Source: Actinomycetota bacterium (GTDB taxonomy: Bacteria > Actinomycetota > Geothermincolia > Geothermincolales > RBG-13-55-18). Taken from it: a stretch of DNA of 64,000 nucleotides. Location of the stretch: contig JBFLWJ010000011.1 in the NCBI GenBank assembly GCA_040757835.1, positions 1 to 64,000 of the forward strand, in the 5' to 3' direction. Positions within the stretch are counted from its first letter, which is position 1. Each line of letters begins with the position of its first letter. The notes under the pieces were generated by a model. That model was given only the letters and a program-made list of their open reading frames with translations. It had not been told where the DNA came from and searched no databases. The translations under genes and the position numbers were made by a program. Positions 42,255-50,407 of the stretch are shown here, one piece after another.

Positions 42255-43442
42255 TCAGTCCAGCGACTCCAGGAACGCCTGGATGGTCTGCTTTACCTGC
42301 GCCTCGGAGTAGAACTTGGGGTCCACCATGTCCGCCTCCAGGACGATGCCGCGCACCCCCGTCTCGGCGGTTATCCTGCGCGCTATCTCATACTCCCCCA
42401 GGCAGTAGGACTTGCAGGAGTGGTTGGAATGGATGACGTAGCCGTCGATGCCGTAGTCACGGATGTAGTCAACGTACATGGCCGCGCGCAGGGGCAGGCG
42501 CAGGTTGGGCATGATCATCTGGTAGCAGTCCGCGATGCTCTCCAGGGGACGCGCCACGTCGAACTCGCCCTGCCACACGTTGGTGTAGGTGTCCACGGCG
42601 AAACAGGCTCCCAAATCGGCGCAGAAATCGAAGAGATCGCGCAGCGCGTACCAGGGGGGGATGTGGTCCCAGAGCAGGCGGTACCTCTCGTCTTCCACCG
42701 CCCCCTCGCCCCGCTCCACCCTTTCGCGCACCTGCTCCAGCATCTCCTGGTAATACCTGTAGGCGGTTTCCGTACCCCGCAGGGTGACGATGAGCGCCAT
42801 GTGCACGAACATGTCCGGGGAGTTCAGGGGAGAGGGGCGCGCTCGCCGCAGGCCCTGGATCTCCGTCCACAGCTTGGCAGTATCGCTGGAGATCTGCAGG
42901 GTCTCCCACAGGCGGTCGCGGTCCACCTCCCTGCCCAGGATACCGCCCAGCTCCGCGAGGATGCGCTCCAGCTGGCGCACCAGGTAGGCGCGGTCCTGCG
43001 GGGTGGGCTCTCCGGCGCAGTAGGGGGTGTCGAAGAAGAGTAGTGGCACCCCGAAGCGGCGGCTCAGCACCTCGTACCACTTGAACATGGTGCCGCAGCC
43101 GTTGTTGCACGCGAGCAGGAGGTCTGGAACCGGCAGGGCTCCCAGGGGTCCCTCCCCCCGCTCGGTGGAGGCGATGGTGCAGCGGGCGTAGGAGCAGACA
43201 CAGTCGTCGAACCCCATGTCGCCGGCGGCGGAGCAAAGGTCCCCGCCCAGGTGCTGCGCTCCGATCATGGCGCCATAGTTCTCGGGGAAGATGGGGATGA
43301 TGTCGGCGGCCAGCAGCAACTCCACCGGGGCGCCAGAGGTCACCCAGGCCTTGGGTTTGTCCGAGGTGAAGACATCGGTATAATAGGCGGTCATCACCTC
43401 TTTCATGGTCTTCTCGCAGGGCAGTTTCAGCCTCCTTGCCAT
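42255..43442 (-). CDS. 2-hydroxyacyl-CoA dehydratase / benzoyl-CoA reductase-like subunit (HgdB/BcrC type) 1
   Basis: A 395-residue HGD-D superfamily protein. Members hold a [4Fe-4S] cluster and pair as alpha/beta subunits in 2-hydroxyacyl-CoA dehydratases or class I benzoyl-CoA reductases. Visible Cys include 'LCSAAGDMGFDDCVCSYAR' (~70-88), 'LLACNNGCGTMFKW' (~110-123) and 'IHSNHSCKSYCLGEYEIARR' near the C-terminus. Its partner is encoded immediately upstream (6-bp gap). The ATP-driven activator (HgdC/BcrD-like) is not in the window, so it must be supplied elsewhere. The substrate is not inferable with certainty. Confidence 0.87.
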   Translation of the reverse strand: MARRLKLPCEKTMKEVMTAYYTDVFTSDKPKAWVTSGAPVELLLAADIIPIFPENYGAMIGAQHLGGDLCSAAGDMGFDDCVCSYARCTIASTERGEGPLGALPVPDLLLACNNGCGTMFKWYEVLSRRFGVPLLFFDTPYCAGEPTPQDRAYLVRQLERILAELGGILGREVDRDRLWETLQISSDTAKLWTEIQGLRRARPSPLNSPDMFVHMALIVTLRGTETAYRYYQEMLEQVRERVERGEGAVEDERYRLLWDHIPPWYALRDLFDFCADLGACFAVDTYTNVWQGEFDVARPLESIADCYQMIMPNLRLPLRAAMYVDYIRDYGIDGYVIHSNHSCKSYCLGEYEIARRITAETGVRGIVLEADMVDPKFYSEAQVKQTIQAFLESLD

Positions 43443-43448
43443 ACGCCA

Positions 43449-44549
43449 TCACATCCCTTCCGAGAGGATCTCCGACAAGGCCTGCAAGCGCGTGCGCATC
43501 TGGCCGGAAGGCTGGAAGGGATGCTCAAGGTCCAGCCGCACCGAGGGGATGCCCTCCGCGTCCAGGCGTTTCTTCAGGCCCGGGTAGTCGAAGGAGTGGA
43601 ATTCACAGAAGGCCTGCTGGGCGAAGACGACGCCCTCGGCCCCGCTCTCCCCGATGCCCCGCATCATCTCCTCCTCCCGCCGGTTGGCGGGATCGCGCTT
43701 GGTGGGGCAGGGCTGTCTGGAGAGGTAGCGTTCGGCCAGGGCGCGCAGGGGATCACCGTCCTTGGCCACCAGGCCCGCGGCGAAACGAGAGGCGGTGCAA
43801 AGGTCGTCCCATACCACCTGCATGCCGTATTCCTCCAGGAGCTCGAAGACGTCCAGTTGGGGTACCGGTCCGCCGACAACCGCGACGCGCCTGTCGCCGG
43901 CCTTTTCCTCACCGGTTTCAAGGGACGTTGCCAGGCCGAGGAAATCCTCGGGGGCGGTCAGTTGCAGGGCGAGGTAGGCGGCGTAGAGCATGCGGTCTCC
44001 CGTATTCAGCCCGCGCAGTCCTTCCAGGACGGAGCGGCAGCGGTTGTAAAGCGCGATGCTCTCGCGCAGGGCGCTTTCAGTGACGTCCCTCCCGGCAACC
44101 TCCCCGAGCGACTGCTTGAGCACCGCCAGCTCCTCCACCATGAAGTCCGCCGCCTCGGGGGTGTGGGTGGTGGTGGGGACCATGAGGCGCAGCACGCGCA
44201 GGCCAGGGGACGCCGTCTCCACCAGGTCCGATAGGTTGCGGATTGTATCGCAGGTGTGGGGCATGACCACCGCCGCGAGGTGATCGTAGGTGCCGTCCCC
44301 CAATCCTTCCAGGAGGCTGCGGGCGAAAGAACAGCAGAACGGCTGCATGTACGCTCCCGCCACGTCGCCGGGGGCGGGACCCTGCAGCATGCGCAGCGGG
44401 ATCAGGCCCGCCGCGTGGATGAGTTCCACCGGCACGTAAGAGCAGAAGTAACCCACGACCTTGCCGCCCGCCTCTTTTGCGGCCCTCAGCGGGGTATGGG
44501 GGTCGCGCACGATCCCTATCATCTTCTCAGCTGCCTTCGCGTGCTCCAT
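43449..44549 (-). CDS. 2-hydroxyacyl-CoA dehydratase / benzoyl-CoA reductase-like subunit 2
   Basis: A 366-residue HGD-D protein, partner of the previous entry. It shows 'VVGYFCSYVPVELIHAAGLI' near the N-terminus, 'QPFCCSFARSLLEGLGDG', 'MPHTCDTIRNLSDLVET' and 'VFAQQAFCEFHSFDYPGLKK', the usual scattered Cys and the C-terminal block. The ATG at 44549 has AAGGAGGG six bases upstream. A longer in-frame version (from 44666) would add 39 residues encoded by palindromic element F and is an artefact. Confidence 0.87.
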   Translation of the reverse strand: MEHAKAAEKMIGIVRDPHTPLRAAKEAGGKVVGYFCSYVPVELIHAAGLIPLRMLQGPAPGDVAGAYMQPFCCSFARSLLEGLGDGTYDHLAAVVMPHTCDTIRNLSDLVETASPGLRVLRLMVPTTTHTPEAADFMVEELAVLKQSLGEVAGRDVTESALRESIALYNRCRSVLEGLRGLNTGDRMLYAAYLALQLTAPEDFLGLATSLETGEEKAGDRRVAVVGGPVPQLDVFELLEEYGMQVVWDDLCTASRFAAGLVAKDGDPLRALAERYLSRQPCPTKRDPANRREEEMMRGIGESGAEGVVFAQQAFCEFHSFDYPGLKKRLDAEGIPSVRLDLEHPFQPSGQMRTRLQALSEILSEGM

Positions 44550-44560
44550 GATCCCTCCTT

Positions 44561-44684
44561 GGGTCAGGTCTTGGATTTTGGATGCTCCGGTATGTCTGCG
44601 GGATCTCTCTGAAAACAGGCCTGTCTTGCAGGCATTTTGTCCGACATACCATATTATGGGAACCAAAATCCAAGGCCTGACCCC
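44561..44684. repeat. GGGGTCAG palindromic element, copy F
   Basis: 124 bp between the V4R gene and the dehydratase gene, 11 bp before the latter's start. The left end has three G instead of four. Arms are imperfect (GATGC left, GGAACC right). Its interior (GAAAACAGGCCTGTCTTGCAGGCA) is shared, in opposite orientation, with copy G. Confidence 0.88.
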
Positions 44685-44708
44685 CTAATATGAGTTTCGA
44701 CCTATCCT

Positions 44709-45431
44709 CTACCTCTCTATCTCGAATACGCACCTGTCGGCTCCAGCGGCCCGGCATTCCACCTCGCGGGCGCGCAGCTCCTCTCCGCTTATGGCGCTGG
44801 CGTAGCCGGCCACGATCCCCGCATAGAGGTGGCAGACCGGCTCCGGTGATGGTCCCAGCCATGCCGCCTCCTGGGAGTTGGTGAGGATGACCCGCAGCGG
44901 CGTGGATTCCACCTCGAACTCCAGGTGTCCCCACCCCCCCTCGTCGGTGATGAGCCGCGACACCTCGCCCATCACTTTGAGGAAGAAACGGGCCAGAAGA
45001 GGGTCGGAGCGCACGCCGTCGATGATGGTGCTGTTCCTGATCAGGGGCACCAGCAAGGCCGGGGCCCACTGCCCGCTCTCCAGGGCGGTGGAAACCTCCC
45101 ACCGGCACAGGTTGTAGCCCATCTCGTAGAGGGCCGCGCGCTTCTCCGCTGCGGGGAGCCTCTTTTCCAGCACGCGGTGCATCTGTTCGATGACCTTTGA
45201 GCCGAAGAGGATCTCCTCAACCCCGCCGATGCCGATGCGCCCGCGTCCGCGGTCCACGTCGTGCATCTCCAGGGCCCCGTGCCCCAGGAAGGCCTTGATG
45301 AGCACCATGAGCCTGCGGGAGAGGAAGGGGACCCGCGAGAGCGGCCGCAGCAGGAACCTCACCAGCAGCGGGTGCGCGTCCAGGAACTCCATTCCCGCCA
45401 GCAGTATTCTCAGTTGGGCTTTCCTAAACAA
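44709..45431 (-). CDS. V4R-domain protein
   Basis: A 240-residue protein whose C-terminal ~80 residues form a V4R (4-vinyl reductase) small-molecule-binding domain: 'VCHLYAGIVAGYASAISGEE' and 'EVECRAAGADRCVFEI' with its conserved Cys. The N-terminal two-thirds is helical and includes a hydrophobic stretch (HPLLVRFLLRPLSRVPFLS). V4R domains occur in aromatic-compound sensors such as XylR/DmpR and in bacteriochlorophyll proteins, so ligand sensing or delivery in this catabolic cluster is plausible. The start is TTG 45431 just after AAAGGAGG; upstream in-frame codons belong to element G. Confidence 0.72.
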   Translation of the reverse strand: MFRKAQLRILLAGMEFLDAHPLLVRFLLRPLSRVPFLSRRLMVLIKAFLGHGALEMHDVDRGRGRIGIGGVEEILFGSKVIEQMHRVLEKRLPAAEKRAALYEMGYNLCRWEVSTALESGQWAPALLVPLIRNSTIIDGVRSDPLLARFFLKVMGEVSRLITDEGGWGHLEFEVESTPLRVILTNSQEAAWLGPSPEPVCHLYAGIVAGYASAISGEELRAREVECRAAGADRCVFEIER

Positions 45432-45447
45432 CGGTCCTCCTTTTTGT

Positions 45448-45572
45448 GGGGTCAGGTCTTGGATTTTAGATCCCATAATATGGCAAGGCGGACAAAGTGC
45501 CTGCAAGACAGGCCTGTTTTTCGAGAGATCCGGCAAACATACCGGAGTATCCAAAACCCAAGACCTGACCCC
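45448..45572. repeat. GGGGTCAG palindromic element, copy G (inverted relative to F)
   Basis: 125 bp. Its reverse complement is close to copy F along the whole length, including the interior. It begins 5 bp after the acyl-CoA ligase stop and ends 16 bp before the V4R start (minus-strand direction). F and G therefore bracket the V4R gene as inverted copies. Confidence 0.9.
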
Positions 45573-45577
45573 TTATA

Positions 45578-47104
45578 CTAATAGCTGGTTTGGTCGGAGA
45601 GCATGCGCACCAGGTCCTTCTTGACGATCTTGCCGATGGGGTTGCGCGGCAGCGCGTCCATGATCACCACCCTGCGCGGCACCTTGAAGCGGGCCAGCTT
45701 GTCCGAGAGGAACTCCACCAGCTCCCCCTCGGAGAGGGTTGCCCCTGGCTTCAGCGCCACCACCGCCACGGGTATCTCGCCCAGCCTGGCGTCGGGCTGG
45801 GGCACCAGGGCCGCCTCGGCGATGGCCGGGTGGGTGTACATCAGCTCCTCTACCTCGCGGGGGAAGACCTTCTCGCCCCCCACGTTGACCATCTCCTTCT
45901 TGCGGTCCACCATGAAGAAGTAGCCCTCGTCGTCGTAGTACCCCATGTCCCCGGTGTGCAGCCATCCTCCCCGCAGCGTGGCCTCCGTCTCCTCGGGGCG
46001 CTTGTAATAGCCCTTCATCACCAGCGGCCCCCTGATCACCAGCTCCCCCACCTCGTTCGGACCCAGCAGGTTGCCGGCGTCGTCCATGGCCCCCACCTCA
46101 ACGCCGGGATGGGCTAGGCCCACGCTGCCCTCCTTGTAGGGCATGTCCATGCGCTGGATGGTGGCGGAGGCGGAGCACTCGGTGAGGCCCCACGCCTCCA
46201 GGATGGTGATGTTCAAGGCCGTCGAGCAGTCGTGCATCAGCTGCGCCGGCATGGCCGAGGCGCCGGAGATGCCGATGCGCAGGGAGGAGAGGTCGTACTT
46301 CTCCCGCTCCGGGTGGTGATAGACCATGAAGTACATGGCCACCACCATGGGCAGGAAGGTGACCCTGTACTTCTCCACCACCCGGAAGACCTCCTCGGCG
46401 TCGAAGGGGTCGAGGAGCACGAAGGAGGTGCCCACCCGGAAGCAGCACAGCATGACGGTGATGCCGTAGCCGTGGAACATGGGCACCACCATGAGGGCGC
46501 GGTCATCGTCGTTCAGTTTCAGCACCTGGATGATGGCGTCGGCGTGGAAGAAGAGGTTGCCCTGGGTGAGCATGGTGCCCTTGGGCGCCCCGGTGGTGCC
46601 GGAGGTATACAATATCTCCGCCACGTCGTCCTCGCCGACCTCCACCGGCAACAGCCGGTCGGAGCCCCCGGCCTCCACCTCGCTGAACTGCAGCCCCTCC
46701 CCGTAATCCCCGTTGACGATGAGCCACTTGAAGAGGGGCGGCTTATCCGCGATCTTCGAGAAGAACTCCGCGAAGGTGGGGGTGGCCACCAGGGCCACGG
46801 CGTCCGAGTCGCGCAGCAGGAACTCCAGCTCCCTCTCCTTGTAGAAGATGTTCACGGGCACGGCCACCGCCCCCAGGTAAGAACAGGCGAAGAAGGTGAT
46901 GATGAACTCCGGGCAGTTGTTGAGCATCACCGCCACCTTGTCGCCGCGTTCCACTCCCAGGTCCGAAAGGGCGTTGGCGAAGCGCGTCACCCGCTCTTCC
47001 AGCTCCGCATAGGAGATGGGCTCATCCCGGTAGATGACCGCCGGGCTGTCGCCCATATCGGCCGCGCGCGACTGCAGCAGCTCCTTCAGGGTCAAGGCCA
47101 CCAC
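45578..47104 (-). CDS. AMP-forming acyl-CoA synthetase
   Basis: A 508-residue ANL-family ligase that activates a carboxylic acid to its CoA thioester via an acyl-AMP. P-loop-like 'LYTSGTTGAPKGTMLTQGN' (~168-186), 'WGLTECSAS' (A5), 'GWLHTGDMGYYDDEGYFFM' (A7) and C-terminal 'PRNPIGKIVKKDL' with the catalytic Lys are intact. Specificity is not readable; the cluster suggests a short hydroxy or aromatic acid. Starts with tandem GTG codons immediately after the alcohol dehydrogenase stop; the ribosome site is weak, so coupling is likely. Confidence 0.92.
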   Translation of the reverse strand: MVALTLKELLQSRAADMGDSPAVIYRDEPISYAELEERVTRFANALSDLGVERGDKVAVMLNNCPEFIITFFACSYLGAVAVPVNIFYKERELEFLLRDSDAVALVATPTFAEFFSKIADKPPLFKWLIVNGDYGEGLQFSEVEAGGSDRLLPVEVGEDDVAEILYTSGTTGAPKGTMLTQGNLFFHADAIIQVLKLNDDDRALMVVPMFHGYGITVMLCCFRVGTSFVLLDPFDAEEVFRVVEKYRVTFLPMVVAMYFMVYHHPEREKYDLSSLRIGISGASAMPAQLMHDCSTALNITILEAWGLTECSASATIQRMDMPYKEGSVGLAHPGVEVGAMDDAGNLLGPNEVGELVIRGPLVMKGYYKRPEETEATLRGGWLHTGDMGYYDDEGYFFMVDRKKEMVNVGGEKVFPREVEELMYTHPAIAEAALVPQPDARLGEIPVAVVALKPGATLSEGELVEFLSDKLARFKVPRRVVIMDALPRNPIGKIVKKDLVRMLSDQTSY

Positions 47105-48136
47105 CTACCCGATCTTTAAGAGTATCTTTAGGTACTTGCGGCGGTTCTCCTCGAAGTTGTCGAAGAACTCCACGATCTGGTCGAAGGGGATGACGTTGCT
47201 TATCACGTCGCCGGGGTGCAGGCCGCCCGAGCCCACCAGGTCCACGACCTCCTTCATCTCCACGTTGTAGCCCATGGTGGCGAAGAAGTTGTATTCGCAG
47301 GCGAAGGCGGCCAGCAGCACCATGGGGTAGACGGGCGATTCATAGAACGCGAAGCCCAGCAGCCCGATGCGCCCGTTCTTGCGCGTGGAATACACGGCGG
47401 TGTCGATGCTGGCCTGCAGCCCCACGCAGTCGAAGCTCACGTCCGCCCCCATGCCGCCGTTGATCTCCGAGACCCGGCTGATGGGGTCCTCGGTCTCCGG
47501 GTTGAGGACGTGGGTGGCCCCCATCTCAAGCGCCTTCTGCCGCCGCGACTCCAGGGGCTCGCTGACGATGATGTTGCCCGCCCCCTTGTACTTCGCCACC
47601 ATGGCCATGAGCAGTCCCACCGGCCCCGCGCCGACGATGAAGACGTTCTCGCCGGGCTGGAGGCCGGAGCGCTTGATGGCCCGGTAGCACACCGAGGTGG
47701 GCTCGATGGTGGCCGCTTCCTCCAGGCTGACGCCCTCGGGGAGCTTGTAGACCCCACGGTGATGCAGGGGAACGTACTCGGCGAAGGTGCCATGGATGTG
47801 CATGCCGTGGGCCTTGGGGTTCAGGCACAGGTTCCAGTTGTCCTCCTGGCAGTAGACGCACTCGTAACACGGGTAATAGGGGAGCCCGGTCACCGGGTCG
47901 CCCTTCTGCAGGCCGGTCACCGCTTCACCGACTTCCTCCACCACGCCCGAGAACTCGTGTCCGAGGGCGATGGGAGGGTTGAAGATGGTCTGCGGGCCGT
48001 ACAGGTACTCGAAGACGTCGGTGTGGCAGATGCCCGCGTAAGCCACCTTGATCTTCACGTCCTCGGGTCCCACCTCTGGTTCCGGGATGTCCTCCAACCT
48101 CATGTCGCGCTGTGCGTGCCAGATCGCCGCTTTCAT
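47105..48136 (-). CDS. Zinc-dependent alcohol dehydrogenase
   Basis: A 343-residue medium-chain dehydrogenase. Catalytic zinc ligands lie in 'YAGICHTDVFE' (Cys38) and 'GHEFSGVV', structural zinc in 'CYECVYCQEDNWNLC', and the NAD fold in 'VFIVGAGPVGLLMAMVAK'. It resembles threonine/sorbitol/4-hydroxybutyrate-type dehydrogenases. ATG 48136 follows AAAGGGGG; the upstream 28 in-frame codons lack a start signal. First gene of the minus-strand run ADH-ligase-V4R-dehydratase subunits. Confidence 0.9.
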   Translation of the reverse strand: MKAAIWHAQRDMRLEDIPEPEVGPEDVKIKVAYAGICHTDVFEYLYGPQTIFNPPIALGHEFSGVVEEVGEAVTGLQKGDPVTGLPYYPCYECVYCQEDNWNLCLNPKAHGMHIHGTFAEYVPLHHRGVYKLPEGVSLEEAATIEPTSVCYRAIKRSGLQPGENVFIVGAGPVGLLMAMVAKYKGAGNIIVSEPLESRRQKALEMGATHVLNPETEDPISRVSEINGGMGADVSFDCVGLQASIDTAVYSTRKNGRIGLLGFAFYESPVYPMVLLAAFACEYNFFATMGYNVEMKEVVDLVGSGGLHPGDVISNVIPFDQIVEFFDNFEENRRKYLKILLKIG

Positions 48137-48289
48137 GGCGTCCCCCTTTCCTCTCTCGCTTCTAAACCTCCACCGCGGGGTCTCTCCCGCGGATCTGCCC
48201 GCTGGTGGCAGCGGATCCACCGGCCCCCGCCTCCAGACCCGGGCCGGGGCTTCGCGCCCTCCCTACCGCCGACCGGTAATAATTCATTC

Positions 48290-48306
48290 TTTGAACTATA
48301 TTCAAA
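48290..48306. promoter_or_regulatory. 17-bp palindrome upstream of the alcohol dehydrogenase operon
   Basis: TTTGAA-CTATA-TTCAAA is a perfect inverted repeat about 155 bp upstream of the dehydrogenase start and just past the end of marR. It is a candidate operator for the catabolic operon; no strong promoter hexamers could be assigned with it. Confidence 0.4.
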
Positions 48307-48319
48307 CCCAGAGGCCACC

Positions 48320-48796
48320 TCACCAGGGACGGTTGAGGTGCTCCAGGTAGGTGACGCGGTCCTCCAGCGTCTCCACCACCGTGCGCAGTACGGTCATGAA
48401 CCCCTCGATATCCTCCACGCTCACCTTCTCCCACACCGGGAAGAACAGCGCCTGGCGGTGGCTGACGATGTTGTCGATGAGCTTCCTGCCCTTGGGGGTG
48501 AACCTGAGCATGGTCTCACGGCGGTCGTTGGGGTTCTTTTCCCTCTTTACAAGGCCTTTTCTCTCGCATCTCTGGGCGATCTGGGTGAGGGTAGAGCTGT
48601 TGAGCGAGAGCAGCTCGGCCACGTCCTTCATGCGCATGTCCTCGCGGAAGCGCATGAGCAGCAGGAGATAGAACTCCACCTTGTCGATGTGGTACAGTGA
48701 CAGCTCCTTGGCCTCCCACAGGGTGGTGGTGTAATCGAAGAGGGTATAGAGCCTCTCGATCTCGGACAGGTGGGAGAAGATCTCCTTGCGCTTCAT
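48320..48796 (-). CDS. MarR-family regulator of the catabolic cluster
   Basis: A 158-residue winged-helix protein: HTH 'MRMKDVAELLSLNSSTLTQI' (~54-73), wing 'EKNPNDRRETMLRFTPKGRK' (~86-105), flanking dimerisation helices. It lies between the alcohol dehydrogenase operon and the divergent 4-hydroxybutyryl-CoA dehydratase-like gene. A 19-bp palindrome 16 bp before its start is its probable binding site, so autoregulation and control of the divergent gene are likely. Confidence 0.87.
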   Translation of the reverse strand: MKRKEIFSHLSEIERLYTLFDYTTTLWEAKELSLYHIDKVEFYLLLLMRFREDMRMKDVAELLSLNSSTLTQIAQRCERKGLVKREKNPNDRRETMLRFTPKGRKLIDNIVSHRQALFFPVWEKVSVEDIEGFMTVLRTVVETLEDRVTYLEHLNRPW

Positions 48797-48812
48797 GCCA
48801 GGCCCCCCGGAT

Positions 48813-48831
48813 TAATTCACAATGTGAATTA
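48813..48831. promoter_or_regulatory. 19-bp perfect palindrome, probable MarR operator
   Basis: TAATTCACA-A-TGTGAATTA, fully symmetric around one base, positioned between marR (start 48796) and the divergent dehydratase gene (start 48959). Size and symmetry match MarR-family operators. Confidence 0.65.
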
Positions 48832-48958
48832 TCCTGCGTTCTCCGCCCGCTGTCAATGGTGCCGTGCGAGGAGACGGGTTAACCGCCGACATTTCACCTC
48901 GCATCAGGGATGGGTTAAACTTTTGTCCTGGACGGTTAATCGGAGAAAGGGGACCGCG

Positions 48959-50407
48959 ATGAAGATAGACAGCCCGGAAGCATATATCGACAGCCTGCGC
49001 AAGCTGGAGCGCAGGATATACGTCATGGGGGAGCGGGTGGACAACCCCACCGACCACCCCATGATCAGGCCGTCGATAAACGCCGTCGCCGAGACCTACG
49101 ACCTTGGCGAGGAGCCCGAGGCGGAGAACCTGCTCTTCGTGAAGTCCCATCTCAGCGGGGAGAGGGTCAGCCGTTTCACCCATATCCACCAGTCCACGGA
49201 CGACCTGGTGAACAAGGTACTCATGCAGCGCATGCTGGGCCGGCGCACCTCCACCTGTTTCCAGCGCTGCGTGGGCATGGACGGAATCAACGCCCTGTAC
49301 TCCGTCACCTACGAGTGCGACCAGGCGTGCGGCTCGGAGTACCACGAACGGCTCAAGGACTATCTCCGCTTCATCCAGTCCGAGAACGTGGTGGTGGACG
49401 GGGCCATGACCGACGTCAAGGGCGACCGCGGCCTGCGCCCCGCCGACCAGGCCGACCCCGACATGTTCGTGCGCGTGGTGGAGCGCCAGGCGGACGGCAT
49501 CGTGGTGCGGGGGGCCAAGGCCCACCAGACCGGCTCCCTCAACTCCCACGAGATCCTGGTCATGCCCACCACCGCCATGCGCGCCAGCGAGGGCGACTAC
49601 GCAGTCTCCTTCGCGGTGCCGGCGGACACGGAGGGCATAACCTTCATACTGGGGCGGCAGCCCTCTGACACCCGCAAGATGGAGGGCAGCCCAATGGACG
49701 TGGGCAACCCCAGGTACGGCAGCCAGGAGGCGCTGGTCGTCTTCGACGACGTCTTCGTCCCCTGGGAGCGGGTGTTCATGTGCGGGGAGCACGAGCAGAG
49801 CGGCAAGGTGGTGGAGCGCTTCGCGGCCTACCACCGCCAGAGCTACGGCGGCTGCAAGGTGGGCGTCGGCGACGTACTGGCGGGGGCGGCACAGCTGGCG
49901 GCGTTCTACAGCGGGGTGGACCGGGTCAGCCACGTCAGGGACAAGATCACCGAGATGGTCCACCTGAACGAGACCCTCTTCTCCTGCGGCATCGCCTGTT
50001 CTGCACGGGGGGAAGCCACGCCCTCGGGGTGCTACATGGTGGACGTGCTGCTGGCGAACATCTGCAAGCACAACGTCACCCGCTACCCTTTCGAGATCTC
50101 CCGCCTGCTGCAGGACATCGCCGGCGGGCTGGTGGTCACCATGCCCTCGCAGAAGGACTTCGAGAACCCCGAGGTCGCGCCCTACCTGGAGAAATACCTT
50201 AAGGGATCGGCCGATGTCCCCACCCTGGACCGCATGAAGGTGCTCAAGTTCATCGAGAACATGACCATGGGCTGCGGCGCGGCGGCCTACCTCACCGAGA
50301 GCATCCACGGGGCCGGATCGCCCCAGGCGCAGCGTATCATGATCTACCGCATGGCCGACCTCGACGAAAAAGTAAAATACGCCAAAAAACTCGCGGACAT
50401 AGAATAA
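48959..50407 (+). CDS. 4-hydroxybutyryl-CoA dehydratase / 4-hydroxyphenylacetate 3-hydroxylase family protein
   Basis: A 482-residue member of the HpaB/AbfD family. The four [4Fe-4S] ligands known in Clostridium AbfD (Cys99, Cys103, His292, Cys299) have direct counterparts here: Cys100 and Cys104 in 'TCFQRC', His292 and Cys299 in 'YHRQSYGGCK'. This favours 4-hydroxybutyryl-CoA dehydratase/vinylacetyl-CoA isomerase over an FAD monooxygenase, which lacks the cluster. Such enzymes dehydrate 4-hydroxybutyryl-CoA to crotonyl-CoA anaerobically. The ATG at 48959 sits after GGAGAAAGGGG; an upstream open extension through the promoter and operator is not coding. Confidence 0.9.
   Translation: MKIDSPEAYIDSLRKLERRIYVMGERVDNPTDHPMIRPSINAVAETYDLGEEPEAENLLFVKSHLSGERVSRFTHIHQSTDDLVNKVLMQRMLGRRTSTCFQRCVGMDGINALYSVTYECDQACGSEYHERLKDYLRFIQSENVVVDGAMTDVKGDRGLRPADQADPDMFVRVVERQADGIVVRGAKAHQTGSLNSHEILVMPTTAMRASEGDYAVSFAVPADTEGITFILGRQPSDTRKMEGSPMDVGNPRYGSQEALVVFDDVFVPWERVFMCGEHEQSGKVVERFAAYHRQSYGGCKVGVGDVLAGAAQLAAFYSGVDRVSHVRDKITEMVHLNETLFSCGIACSARGEATPSGCYMVDVLLANICKHNVTRYPFEISRLLQDIAGGLVVTMPSQKDFENPEVAPYLEKYLKGSADVPTLDRMKVLKFIENMTMGCGAAAYLTESIHGAGSPQAQRIMIYRMADLDEKVKYAKKLADIE

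Noticed and set aside
48770..48958. 63-codon N-terminal extension of the AbfD-like protein
   Set aside because: It runs through the palindromic operator and promoter region; the SD-supported ATG at 48959 gives the family's usual N-terminus.
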